Shown piece after piece: positions 32,901-41,152 of a DNA stretch of 64,000 nt. Below the pieces are notes generated by a model that did no database searches, was not told where the DNA came from, and was given only the letters and a program-made list of their open reading frames with translations. Position numbers and translations under genes: made by a program. Location of the stretch: assembly GCA_012932295.1 (NCBI GenBank), contig JAAONU010000002.1, positions 23,529,770 through 23,593,769 of the forward strand, read 5' to 3'. How positions within the stretch are numbered: the stretch's first letter is position 1; the number at the start of each line of letters is the position of its first letter. The DNA is from Cyclina sinensis (taxonomy: Eukaryota; Mollusca; Bivalvia; Venerida; Veneridae).

Positions 32901-34908
32901 AATTTATAGCATGTTATTTCTAAAATTGTGACTTTATTGTGTTTCTTGCACTTGTGGTTTAGTGTTATTTTTTCATTTAAAAACGGATGTGTTATGAGCA
33001 GTGTAATCCTGCACTACTGCCTGGTACAGTAGGGATAAAACTACGTCACAGCCAAAAATTGCGGCGGAAACTGACGATGTCGAAACGGAAACAGCCGATC
33101 ATCAAAAACACGTTTTTTCTTATCAAAAGCAATATTTGCATAATTTCGCAGTTAAATAGCGGATATTTGTTTGTTTTTGTGGAAGATGAGAATTTATTTC
33201 ATCGAGTGAACACCATATGTGATATTTTCACGAGTGAAAATATAAACATATGGTGTTCACGAGATGAAATAAATTCCCATCTTCCACTAAAAAACAAACA
33301 AATTTTCTTTTTATTTTATGCCAACACGTCAAAAATGGGTATTTTATGAATTTTTTACTCAGGGCCTTCAATAAATTCCCCATGGGGAGCCCCAAATCAG
33401 TTAATGCGTACTTTGGTCAAACCGCACAAAAAAAGTGCAGACAATCTCCAATACATATGATAACTTTACTTCTGCTAATATAAACTGAATACACTTTCAT
33501 CAAATAACATTTATTTTCTCTATTATTCTCTACACAGTTTATCAATATTTATTGAATTTTAGCCATACATACTTTAATTATAAAAGCGGATTTATACCGA
33601 GTAATATTCAATCAATTGAATTGAAAGTCGGCCATATTGGATATTGTCCATGTGAGTTATGTAAACAAATCAGACATTTTAAATAATTTCTGGCGAATTT
33701 CATCATTGTTCACAACAAGTTAGGCTCAGGAATTCAATATTATAACTGGATTTAACAAGGTAAATAAATTTCACTCGCTGTCACTGTCTGAAATACAGCG
33801 GATTCTCTTGTATTTACGTGATAAAAAAGTCGTTCCGGCACAAACAGTGGATTATCAAAATGGTAATTTCACTGATTCAAAACGGTGGATTATCACTTTT
33901 ATCTCACTGATATTTCCCTATATTTCATTGGTAGGCATAAAATAAACTATTTTAATCAGTACATTATGATTATTTTGAATAGACAAAGTTGCTATAGTTG
34001 TGTCACATGACCTTTAAAAAATTAGGGGCCTAACGCAGTACCTCTGTACCTCTACCCTGAAGAATATTGAATTCCATTTATGTACGTTAACAAGATCCAT
34101 TTTTACATAAGGTCATTGGTTCGATCCCTGATCGAGTTTATTTTTTGTCTCTGAAACTTCATCTTTTATTGAAGTAAGAGTTCTGACGCCTTGATTGTAA
34201 CTAAATGAAAAGGGTAAGTAGCAACGATTTCGGGTTATTATTTTTTCTCAAACTACATAAATCTCTGTAAAATTATGCCTAAAGCTTCAGAACAGTATTG
34301 AATGAAGATTATTTGAAGCCCCAACAACTATTTTTAAAATGTTTGTTTTGTATCTTTCCTCAATACGAAGTGGGTGGGGTAAATTGGTATAATGTTTGTA
34401 ATCAATATCAGTATTTCTTAGTATTGATATACTTATTTCGCTGTATTATCAACTGTCTTTTGATTGTTTTTTTATGCCGTCAAAGATAATTCTGAAATTC
34501 CCGTCACCTAGCTTCATGTTTTATGTTAATACTTATCATGTAGTCAAGAATCTCCGTTACGATTAATTACATATTTCTATCTTTTGTTATTAAATAGTTT
34601 GTTTCTGTAAAAAGATCACTAAACCGTACACTGAAAAAAAATTCATATTAAAACACTCGTCCATCTTAAGTTAAAACAAATTTAAAATTGGTTTGGTTCT
34701 AAGTAACGTTGACAATTTTTCAGGAGGGTTTATATTTTTGGCAACTCGTCATGAACTCATCCAGCATCACGTGGTGTACAAACAACTAGAACCACTGATG
34801 AATAGATTAGAGACAGAAGGGAAATGGAAAAGAATATCTCGTGACGTCTTTCCAAGATTTAATTTCAAGAAAGAAGGAATTATGTGGTGCTATCAAGTAC
34901 TTAAGTAA
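17856..34908 (+). CDS. METTL27: METTL27/WBSCR27-like methyltransferase, five exons
   Basis: Exons 17856-17957, 19998-20129, 21383-21518, 22440-22535 and 34724-34908 join to 651 nt: 216 residues plus stop. All junctions are GT-AG with consistent phases (0, 0, 1, 1). The product is a small class I SAM-dependent methyltransferase. Motif I is ILDVGAGTGLVADE at the end of exon 2 and the start of exon 3; an acidic turn follows in IDALDPSEPMLAEAKA; exon 4 carries YDVITGCAIYGESAHVP and the helix ALYEMIRLVKSGG; exon 5 the strand GFIFLATR and a C-terminal tail ending GIMWCYQVLK. Length and motif order fit METTL27 (human about 245 residues). The substrate of the family is not established. The last intron (12.2 kb) holds several transposons, the largest in antisense orientation. 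A/T-rich poly(A)-like signals follow near 35140. Confidence 0.88.
18160..18900. repeat. Dispersed repeat in METTL27-like intron 1 (GTCGGTCG-headed)
   Basis: Phrases such as 'CAGTCCGTCGGCTGGTCGGTCG', 'GAAACTTGTACGAAAACATTGC', and later 'TTTGATATGTTACAAACTTGTATGG' recur at about 160-200 bp spacing, in the manner of the degenerate dispersed repeats at 6240 and 22675. Boundaries are uncertain. The rest of intron 1 (18901-19997) shows nothing further. Confidence 0.35.
19998..20129 (+). CDS. METTL27: METTL27-like exon 2 (SAM motif I)
   Basis: 44 codons from DCELSGYTGPHKLANLV to GTGLVADE. Acceptor TTTGTTTCAG|GAC, donor GAG|GTTAGC. It holds the glycine-rich SAM-binding loop. Confidence 0.88.
20200..21010. 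repeat. 101-bp satellite-like tandem array, eight units
   Basis: CTTCATTGTTTTGT recurs at 20202, 20303, 20404, 20505, 20606, 20707 and onward, an exact 101-bp period for most of the array; the last unit is decayed. Each unit contains a perfect 7-bp hairpin, AAGATTA-TATT-TAATCTT. Units alternate between two variants (GATTACATTAT and GATTACTTTAT), giving a 202-bp higher-order repeat. It lies wholly in intron 2 of the METTL27-like gene. There are no spacers, so this is not a CRISPR. Confidence 0.95.
21383..21518 (+). CDS. METTL27: METTL27-like exon 3
   Basis: 136 nt after acceptor TTTTTTTAG|TTG, reading LRKLKFRCIDALDPSEPML to PTKIPP, donor CCAA|GTATGT (phase 1). The Asp in CIDALD is at the position that contacts the SAM ribose in class I enzymes. 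Confidence 0.87.
22440..22535 (+). CDS. METTL27: METTL27-like exon 4
   Basis: 96 nt after acceptor CTTTCAG|ACA, reading (N)MYDVITGCAIYGE to IRLVKS plus one base, donor TCAG|GTATAC (phase 1). The open phase is completed by exon 5 at 34724 to give the GG of a typical K-x-G-G strand turn. Confidence 0.87.
24191..24398 (-). repeat. 3' LTR of Ty3/gypsy element
   Basis: 208 bp, apparently identical to 28861-29068. On the coding strand it begins TGTAGTATTATGG and ends GATACAACA. Flanked outside by GCTAG. Confidence 0.96.
24399..24411 (-). other. Polypurine tract of Ty3/gypsy element
   Basis: On the minus strand AAGAGAGAGGAA directly abuts the 3' LTR, the expected site for plus-strand DNA priming. 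Confidence 0.85.
24794..25435 (-). pseudogene. Integrase C-terminal part of gag-pol, after an in-frame stop
   Basis: In the same frame as the upstream gag-pol. Residues after the stop include the end of the integrase core region (FLLKYRNCPQTTT, SPAELFMKRQLRTR), an SH3-like strand region (KWKWLPGVIHKVKSSVTYLV) and a Pro/Thr-rich tail (LPTETPKLPTP...) ending DRYGFT. It is separated from the main frame only by TAA at 25436-25438. Confidence 0.88.
25436..28783 (-). CDS. Ty3/gypsy gag-pol polyprotein
   Basis: A single 1115-codon frame with gag and pol fused, no frameshift between them. In order: gag (1 to about 220); two CCHC zinc knuckles (224-256: CFRCGKPHKHWTC, CFSCGRTGHLAKKC); an aspartic protease with LDTGSS near 306; reverse transcriptase about 465-630 with KLDLSHAY and the catalytic pair in CRIDDILI (591-594); RNase H about 735-860 (LACDSSSYGIGAVL); integrase with an HHCC zinc module (His957, His960, Cys990, Cys993) and D,D-35-E at Asp1021, Asp1074 and Glu1110. 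The RT box is RIDD where YxDD is usual. The frame ends at TAA just after the catalytic Glu, cutting off the integrase C-terminus. Similar to the K02A2.6-type polyproteins found widely in invertebrates. Confidence 0.95.
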   Translation of the reverse strand: MATFGKLGEFKKEKETFDNYVERLEQYFLANETQHEKKASIFLAVIGSGAYATLKNVLQPGKPSEKSYADMVKELKSYYMPKPLVISERFKFNKRNQKDSEDINSYVVELKRLATFCEFDAFLNDALRDRFVCGLKSEVIQRKLLSEDGLTFEKAVQLAQAMEMADRDTASFNSGSSASVSVNTIKKKHRPQTNTTNTSARNRKDYSKQAGQKTHQAPKKSMECFRCGKPHKHWTCTFKDSKCFSCGRTGHLAKKCKSRGDTRYVQDTGSDSDMNSVYTCAYSGKSTRKIVLQPCIGTTVVSMELDTGSSVSIVSEDLYRKELKKYPLRPSQLKLKSYSGNKIELLGECDVNVKYGGNEYVLPLVVAKGRRQALFGRNWLEVIPLNWSNIFSHSVNSVEELSLAGLKEKFQTLFTQDTENQEPIKGYKAQIRMKENAQPIFCKARPVPFSIRESVEKEFERMEKAGIVYRVPASEWATPLVIVPKPDKTVRICGDYKVTVNREINEEQYPLPNTEDLFATLAGGQKFTKLDLSHAYTQLELDKSSEELLTVNTHMGLFRYRRLCYGVSSSPAIFQSVMDRILAGIPNVVCRIDDILITAPDDVRHFQTLNEVLTRLQKHNIKLNAKKCSWMEDTVTYMGHRVDKHGIQPTEDKLKAIREAPRPENVSQLKSYLGLLGYYRSFLPNLATKLNPVHQLLKNGVQWAWTDECEKVFNETKDMVVNSELLVHYDVNKPVTLACDSSSYGIGAVLSHTMEDGTERPIMFASRSLTASEKNYSQLHRESLSLIYGVQKFHKYLYGRHFRLITDHQSLTTILGPRKGVPTMAAARLQRWAVTLSAYDYDIVYRKSADHANCDFLSRFPMKEVDLPDEESYVSHVEDSELPINSRDIAEATRKHPILSKVLDYTMNGWPTSVPDKTLSAYFKRKDELSVENGIIMWGLRVVIPEKFQKRMLEELHEEHLGMCRMKALARNYVWWPNMDIEIEAMVRGCATCMSVQNSPNEIPLHPWKWATKPWQRIHIDFAEFKQQNFLVVTDAYSKWLEIMPMKLTTSEKTIEQLRKLFSSWGLPEEIVSDNDPRFTSEEFKTFLKRNGIRQTFAPAYHPRSNGAAERAVQI
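28840..28860 (-). other. Primer-binding site of Ty3/gypsy element
   Basis: On the minus strand, ACTGGCGACGAGGATGACA follows the 5' LTR; TGGCGACGAGGATG starts two bases after it and is complementary to a tRNA 3' end with CCA. I cannot name the tRNA with certainty. Confidence 0.75.
28861..29068 (-). repeat. 5' LTR of Ty3/gypsy element
   Basis: 208 bp, apparently identical to the 3' LTR. It should carry the element's promoter; no textbook TATA box was singled out beyond TATATTTTTA-like A/T runs. Flanked outside by GCTAG. Confidence 0.96.
30902..31188 (+). mobile_element. tRNA-derived SINE, family A (V-SINE/RUDI-like)
   Basis: The head is tRNA-like: A-box TTAGCTCAATAGGTAGAGC, an anticodon-arm region TGGATTAGTAATCCA (loop could read AGT), and B-box GGTTCGACCCC. 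The body contains CTCCGTGACAGTTGTTCTCAG, a region with GCTGATTCAGAGTAGATCA, and a conserved end CGGCGTTAAAACCCCAAAAC. It interrupts the TTAA element: the other copy is continuous across this point. An imperfect duplication (CATGAAAATA / CGTGAAATACA) flanks it. Layout fits molluscan V-SINE-type elements such as RUDI; the name is inference. It is not a functional tRNA gene because the acceptor stem is degenerate and it is dispersed. Confidence 0.87.
31212..32617. other. 1.4-kb block absent from the sister TTAA element
   Basis: Bounded by GTGTGAAT and CACTGAAT at the point where the sister copy reads straight through. The left part has three G-rich phrases (AAAAAGGGGCAGGGTGCTG type, 31225-31290). 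Near the right end ACCGACAAGAA occurs several times (32210-32450), including a direct repeat spaced about 165 bp. No frame or terminal repeat identifies its class. Confidence 0.55.
33158..33947. mobile_element. 0.79-kb insertion carrying a long hairpin
   Basis: Absent from the sister TTAA element, which runs TTAAA into CCATTTTAATCAG here. Contains the near-perfect foldback at 33165-33303 close to its left end. No coding sequence; class unknown. Confidence 0.65.
33165..33303. repeat. Long near-perfect palindrome (foldback)
   Basis: A 139-nt inverted repeat centred at about 33234. Arms of roughly 67 nt pair, for example TGGAAGATG with CATCTTCCA, GAACACCATATG with CATATGGTGTTC, and TATTTTCAC with GTGAAAATA, with a loop of about 3 nt and few mismatches. 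It could extrude as a cruciform or form a stable hairpin RNA. Confidence 0.95.
34018..34723. other. End of METTL27-like intron 4
   Basis: Mostly plain AT-rich DNA. A B-box-like piece (CATTGGTTCGATCCCTGATC) near 34112-34131 looks like a worn SINE head but cannot be extended. Confidence 0.4.
34724..34908 (+). CDS. METTL27: METTL27-like exon 5 (terminal)
   Basis: Acceptor TTTTTCAG|GAGGG. The first two bases complete the Gly codon opened by exon 4. Reads GGFIFLATRHELIQHHVVYK through WKRISRDVFPRFNFKKEG to MWCYQVLK and TAA. It matches the C-terminal third of METTL27 proteins. Confidence 0.87.
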
Positions 34909-35894
34909 CTGCATGTATTGCACCAATACTGCTATTTACACAGTACAAAAGAAATAGTTTTATATTTTTCTTGCCTTTTCTTTTCAGGTTTTTATATGGG
35001 TTATACAAACTGTAGCCCTGATCAGTATGATTGAAGTTGTCGGCTTAGGTTCTATTGGAATTGTAAATATATAACAGTAGCATCTTATAGCTTTCAAATT
35101 TTAGGGGGAAACTAAACTAATCGTAGTGATGTCTTGGATTTTCTAAAATAAAAATTATGGAATTAACTCTATTCAAAATATGCATTTTACTGACAAATAG
35201 GAAAGATTTATTAGGACGCAATGCGGTTATGAATGCATTATGAACTGCAGTAATAGCCAATCTAATTTGCACGATGCTAAAATGGTATACTGATATAGAA
35301 GTTGATATAGAAGTTGACATTCATCTGAAAATAGATCTTCAAATAAGAAAATAATGAAAGGAATTGGTTATATATTCTAGAAATTTAATAAGTTTACTGA
35401 TGAAATAATAAAATGTTATTGCAGAGTAAAAATCACGGTTCTCTGAATCAGGTCAAAATCTTGGTTACGTAAATAATTCAGATATAATTTTATCAGTTAA
35501 CGACCAACTATTTTTGAGACATTGATTATACGGTGAAATCCATTGTTTACGCCTCTTATAGGATGAAACAAATTGAAACTGAATAAAAACAATTACAGAA
35601 GAATTCAACATTTCAAAGGAGGACGAAAACCTGAATAAAAGGTAGTAAGAGACAAAAAACAAGAATACATGGACTTCAAATAAGATCTATAAGATATATC
35701 ATTGAAATATAAAAATAGAATTCTAACACTATCTGCAATTCGCCGACAATAAACAAAGAAGGAATTGAGCGTGATATATCATAGGCAGTATAGCACGCTG
35801 AACACCAGCGCGCGCCCGCTGACGTCACTGCGAACGTTACTGTTAAATAGTGCACATACTTGCGCCCCTTATAAATATACCTACGTGTTAGAAT
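34909..35894. other. 3' flank of METTL27-like gene
   Basis: Probable 3' UTR with AAATAAAAATT near 35145. Other frames have no domain. A short GC-rich patch (AGCGCGCGCCCGCTGACGTCACTG with a CRE-like TGACGTCA) at about 35808-35832 is the only regulatory-looking sequence. Confidence 0.4.
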
Positions 35895-36067
35895 GGAAAT
35901 AGATTTTAACATTTTGATATACCGTCGTATATATCACGGTTTCTCGTTCATATGCGTAGTTATTTAATCACTCAGGCCTACAGCCTTCGTGATTAAATTA
36001 CTACGCATCTGAACTCGACACCGTGATATATCAGACGGTATATCACTCAAACTTAAAATCTATTTCC
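35895..36067. repeat. Foldback / MITE hairpin, 173 bp
   Basis: Outer arms GGAAATAGATTTTAA and TTAAAATCTATTTCC, then inner arms with ATATACCGTC / GACGGTATAT, TATATCACGG / CCGTGATATA, ATGCGTAGT / ACTACGCAT and TTTAATCAC / GTGATTAAA around a short GC-containing loop. Nearly the whole element folds on itself. No coding content. Confidence 0.93.
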
Positions 36068-37848
36068 TAAATAGAAAATCTTCTATGAAAATAAGAAATA
36101 TAATAAAAACGCTTACATGCTCATACGGATGTTACATCTATTTGCAAAAAGAACTGTATAACTTACGATGATATACCAAAGTTGAACTCTGAATAGAAAA
36201 GAAAAATGGAAGGTAAAATTACCAAGAAGCACTTCTCGCATTCTCTAACATGAAAAACAATTGAAACTTCAAGTTGACTGGCAAAATATCTGCCTTGGCA
36301 ATGTACAAAATCAACAATAACATACCGCAGACAAGTAATACATAAAAGTGAAAATGCATACAGATGAAAATATTACTAAATATCATTTTCAAAATAGATC
36401 ATTGGACATGAAAGTTTTAAAGAGTATTTTTCCGTAATTTAATGCTTCTTTAACATATCAAGCAAGGTTTAACGAAGGTGCTTTAATTATTGACGACATT
36501 AAATAACTAAACTTCTGAAAGCTAGCCATGGGCTAAAAGCTAGAATCTTGTAAACCTATACCGAAGGCAATACAATATTAAATGGTATTCCGACTCATTA
36601 AAGTTTACATACATGATTTGCAAAGTATATTGTTTCATTAAATACAGTTATATTTCCCAGATTTTTTTCTAAATTGTATGAACTTGAACGTATCCTAGTC
36701 AGTATATACAAAAACACAATTCTGGTATGAAAAAAAGGGTTACTGATTGAGAAACCATGCCGTTCTTAATGAACTGTAATAATGAACATTTAGATCAAAG
36801 TAAAATCTTTGTAAGTTCCAATTACCAAGATGATCGATAACTGAATGTAGTTTATTACTCCACGAAACAGTTATATCATTGTTCATTATAAACACGATAA
36901 ATAGGTGAGTTAGCATTTTCATAATCTTAAACGCATACAAGTTTACTTTATACTCTTAAGGTTTGATTTTGTAATAATGTGACAATAGAATGGTATTACC
37001 AGTATGTTTTAATACCATACCGAGGTATATCATGTATACATAATGATCAAAAATTTCAAATCTTTTACTATCATTATTCAACTCAGAGTAGTTACTTTGC
37101 TTTTTCTTTTAAACGACACATATTCCAGTTTTACTTACGTTAATTTTTAACCTTAATTTTACAGAAAAATGTATTGCATCTACAAATATATTTGTAATGG
37201 CGCACTTTTTGGATCCGCTAAATTGGCCGCTGCGATAAACACTTGTCTATTGCTTGCAAGATTCAACACAATGTCTGTGACTGTATGTCTCATGAGAGTT
37301 ATATGTATGTAGTCCCAGGTCAGGAGCAGCCAACTTAAGAGTAACTATGTTGATGTTAGAAGTTTCAAGAAAATTTCTTTGAATTGTCAATTTGTACATT
37401 TTGTCTGCATTTTTTCATGATTTTCCGATATTTATAATAAATAACTCAAGCAATATGATTTTAAATGGTTTCACCTAATATGGTAATGGAAGGCATCTTG
37501 GTCACATTTATACAAACTTTGTTCCGAATAACGATTAAATCAAAAAAAAAAACACCCCCTCAAAAAAACAAACTTTGAAATAACTTTTTAAAATGCTGAA
37601 GCAGATGTGGACATACGACTGTCCAGGTTTGTGTATGCAAAACTATTAAGAACAGTAAAACGGCTTAACTTCATAATACATTTGTAATGAACGTATAAAG
37701 CTGTAAACATCGCTTACTGTATAAAGAAAATAAAGAACAATTAGCGTTGGTTCTTTATATTGTTACTTTCCAGCATCGGAAAACCCCGATAAATGCAGTA
37801 ATTTTCAATGCGGCGCATGAATATTTCAAGACTCGACTTGAATTTATA
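36068..37848. other. AT-rich intergenic sequence
   Basis: No gene, RNA or repeat recognised. Short frames only. Confidence 0.4.
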
Positions 37849-38389
37849 CCCTCGAGTCACCAGTTTTCGTTATGATAAGAGCGTAACGGGTCGCGGCGGA
37901 ACAAAGCACAAAGATATTATTTTCTAATCATTGAAAGTATAAACTACCACTTACCTTCTTTAATCCAAAAAAAACAATCGGTAAAAATATCAATCTGTAT
38001 CCATGGGCGCGGCCATTATTGATGCTATACCGGATGTGACCTATTTGTAGACTGGTATACCAGTTTTCGTTATGTTTAGGAAAATCAATACTTTGACTCC
38101 CTGGAAGGAGTTAGAACAAGAGAAGACAAGTTAGTGTTATAAATATATTATTTTCTTAAATTTTCTTTTAATATTATTTTTTAAATTGTACTTTTTTATC
38201 ATTTACACATCCAGTTTAATATATTCATTGTAATAAATATTAGAGAACTGTAAGTAATAAATGCATAAATTCATTGTAAAATAACTATCAGACAATTATA
38301 AGTAGTAAATGTATAAAAAACTATAAATTCATTGTAACAACTATCACAGAACTATAAGTAGAAAATGTATAAAATATTTCTCTAACTAT

Positions 38390-39649
38390 TTAACAGCTGT
38401 TTGCACAGTGAGGGCATCTGAATTCATCTCCCCTCCTGACAACTCTAACTGTGGAACAGTATGTGAGATGGGTCCAGTGATCACAAAAGTCACATTTTGC
38501 CCACTTAACAAACACAACAGAATGGCAGTTTTCAAGTTCAGATGGTTGAAACCTGTTACATACACAACATTTTTCATCATCACTGTCATCATATTCATCA
38601 TCATCATCTTTCATCTGAGGTGGGGTATTCAAGTCTATTGGTCCACCAGACTTGGAAATTCCCGAAGTGGACGGCTTCGGACTTACACGGACAGAGGACT
38701 TGGAAGGAGTTCTGAATCCCGAAGCAGGGGCAGATTTGGATTTCACTGTAGGTTTGAATCCCTTGGCACTGGTAGCTTCAGACTTCTTTGCAGGTATGGC
38801 TGACAAGTACTCTTTAACCTTATTTGCAACTTTGGTTTCAGTAATAGCTTTTCCTGCAACAATTTTACTAAGAGATTTTCTTTCAGACTTGAAAGGTGGT
38901 TTGAAAACTGGTCTTTTTTTCTTAAAAAAAGTATCAATATCAGCAATATCATATTCATCATTTATAGAACTATCACAGATGCTAACAACCTGAGGTACTG
39001 GCTCAGTACTTTGTTCCAAAGGAACAGCATACATTATCTCATTCTCATCATCAGACTGAGCATAAGGGATGGTTTCATCTGAATCTGACAGAGCTGCAGG
39101 TGCTTCAGCAGATGCTTCAGCTACCTCAGCCTGATCAGGATTTTCTGCAACCATGCTTGCTCTCAATTCATTGGTCTGAAATAAACTAGTATTTACAACA
39201 TCTGGATTGAAAGCGCAAATGCCTGATTTCTGGAAAGATGATTGCAAGTTTTTGACAGATAGTGCCAATGAATATGCTTTACATGCAAGTGAGCATACAC
39301 TACATATGTTCACAATCTTACCTGTGGACCTTTGGAATTTCTGGCATTCATTACTATATATTTTGCTGAAAGGGCCAAAGCATCCAACATCCATAGGTTG
39401 CAGTATATGTGATGTATGGGGAGGCAAGACATACAGAATAATTTCTTGACTGATGGACCAGTCAATAATATATGTACGACTGATGTCCATCATATAATAA
39501 AAGCAAAGGTCTAGCACCATTTGCATACTTTACAAAGTGAGTCTCTAAATATTTTTGGAAGACTTCCCCATTTGACCATCCTGATTTAGATACAGTGCCT
39601 TGTGCTCCTGGTGATGAACCCTCCATAAGCTCCTCTCTCATCCTGGCTC
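38390..39649 (-). pseudogene. Pogo-like transposase, C-terminal exon with PHD-like finger, frameshifted
   Basis: After an AG at 39651-39650 the exon reads GARMREELMEGSSPG and LLLLYDGHQS, which has the second catalytic Asp. Frame is then lost by one base near 39470-39490 and resumes as IIDWSISQEIILYVLPPHTS, ILQPMDVGCFGPFSK. A linker rich in Ser, Lys and Pro follows, then an acidic stretch (DDDDEYDDSDDE) and a C4HC3 finger: CCVCNRF, CDFCDHWTHLTYC, FRCPHC, which looks like a PHD finger. It ends at 38390. A PHD tail on pogo transposases is known from invertebrate elements; its role here (chromatin reading) is inference. Confidence 0.85.
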
Positions 39650-39842
39650 CTAAAATTAATGTAATTCAGTGCAATGCAATTCAACACCAATACAATGCAC
39701 TGCAAAGCAGTAAACTGTTTTAGGTGCTATTTTAATAGTATTAGTAGAAAACAACAAAAAATACATAGATTTAAAATGCTATAATTATAAATATGTTAGT
39801 ATGACAGTGTTAAGAGGAGGGGCTATTTAACTACATATTTAC

Positions 39843-40354
39843 CTGCAAAAACAAAACATGGGGGAATCTGCTGGCCTACTGCATTGCCACATCCGAGTAT
39901 GGTTGTTGTGGAGGACTTTTCAGAGGTAATGACTGAAGTTGTACCTGCTGCTGAACCAACTACATGGGTGGGCTTGAAGTTCTGCTGGATCCCTTTTTCA
40001 TCCACATTGTAAATGCATTCTGGTTTTTCTTTCAGATTGTATTTATCAAGAATGTGATCAAGTTCTAAAAAATACCTTGAGATGCTCTCTCTGGATGTAG
40101 CCCGCGCCCTCAGATCAGAGATGGTTTTTGGACGTTGCACTTTCAGTTCAGGCCACCTACCTAAAAAGGCATAGAACCATTTGTATGTCAACGGTTTTTC
40201 AGCTGACCTTTTACCCAAAGCGGCAGCAAACTCTGTAGCGACGTTGATTACCTCAGCTCTGGTGTATGGATAGCCAACCTGTCCCATCTCTGTAACATGC
40301 TGCACCAACCTGGCCTCCTCCAACTCACTAAGGAGTGGTCCTGGTCCTGACCTG
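39843..40354 (-). CDS. Pogo-like transposase, middle exon
   Basis: Reads SGPGPLLSELEEARLVQHV, a CENP-B-type second HTH region (AEKPLTYKWFYAFLGRWPEL), then the start of the DDE domain with the first catalytic Asp in IYNVDEKGIQ and TTILGCGNAVGQQIPPCFVFAG. The donor (GCAG|GTAAAT at 39842) and the next acceptor at 39651-39650 keep frame through Gly. Confidence 0.85.
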
Positions 40355-40440
40355 TTCAAGCAAAATATGTAAATGAGATATCATGCAACTGAAGCATTTA
40401 TAAAAATATAATTGGATTATAAATAAAGCTGTTATATAAC

Positions 40441-40611
40441 CTCTACATGACCCAACACTCTGTCTCTCAGTGTCTGCATAGGGATACCATACACTCTGGA
40501 GGCCTTTCGAACAGACATCTCCCCGTCTATGGCACTTTGATAAGCATTGGTGAGGCTCGTAGGAGAATACTGCCTATATCTTCTTTTAGCAGGAGGTGGA
40601 GTGTCATAAAC
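40441..40611 (-). CDS. Pogo-like transposase, N-terminal HTH exon
   Basis: After acceptor TTTGTAG|GTT: VYDTPPPAKRRYRQYSP, then LTNAYQSAIDGEMSVRKAS and RVYGIPMQTLRDRVLGHV, the psq/pogo DNA-binding helix-turn-helix. It probably splices to the exon ending at 39843, although the phase at that junction does not fit neatly, so one boundary may be wrong or mutated. The start codon exon upstream was not identified. Confidence 0.75.
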
Positions 40612-41152
40612 CTACAAACCAAATTGAAGAAAGATTTTGACAAATGACATTGATTTAGTGAGATATTTACATTATCAATTTTAATAGAAAGGTTCTCTGC
40701 ACTTATAAACAATCTTCTCCATGTACTGAAAAATCTACATTCAGTCCCTAAAAATATAAGGGTAACCAACAATTTAGACACCCTTTACCTATATAATTCG
40801 TTTGAGAACAAGTCAAACGTGACCTTGACCGTGCAAAGCAAATGTAAACAAACAGACGACAGCAACACGAGAAGGATAAATGCAAATTTAAAAGAAAAAT
40901 TGAATGGACAACTTGACATATTAAATTGCATCAGGTAAAATATCATATTTTACACCACTCAGAAGAAAATATAAGGTTTCTTACGCTTCCAAGCACTATA
41001 CGGAGCATTTTGTTTCTTGAACTGTGAAATGACAGATGCGCTTCTAGCTTCCGGGTGTCTGACGTCAAAACAAAAATCAGCGCGCGCCTGATGATGATTG
41101 TTTCCGGTATAACGATTTCTAAGGTATCACGATTTCGGGTGACTCGAGGGTA

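Larger units (their letters stand above)
29851..34013 (+). mobile_element. TTAA-flanked non-autonomous element, copy 1, with nested insertions
   Basis: Ends are AGGTCATGTGACACGA and TTGTGTCACATGACCT, directly flanked by TTAA on both sides (29847-29850, 34014-34017). It aligns over its whole length, in opposite orientation, with the uninterrupted 1.95-kb copy at 50760-52708. Extra DNA here is explained by a SINE (30902-31188), a 1.4-kb block (about 31212-32617) and a 0.79-kb block with a hairpin (about 33158-33947). No transposase. The TTAA target suggests piggyBac or Kolobok type machinery; assignment is inference. Confidence 0.85.
37849..41150 (-). mobile_element. Pogo/Tigger-like DNA transposon
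   Basis: 3.3 kb with terminal inverted repeats CCCTCGAGTCACC (37849-37861) and GGTGACTCGAGGG (41138-41150), flanked by TA on each side (37847-37848, 41151-41152). It carries a minus-strand transposase split by at least two apparent introns, with a psq-type HTH, a DDE domain and a zinc-finger tail. TA target, HTH type and DDE motifs fit the pogo/Tigger/jerky branch of Tc1/mariner. At least one frameshift suggests inactivity. Confidence 0.93.

Noticed and set aside
34112..34131. tRNA or SINE head (B-box-like GGTTCGATCCC)
   Set aside because: No A-box at the right distance and no body shared with the other SINEs.
38408..38993. Plus-strand ORFs over the pogo transposase tail
   Set aside because: They are antisense shadows of the transposase exon, which has recognisable domains on the minus strand.
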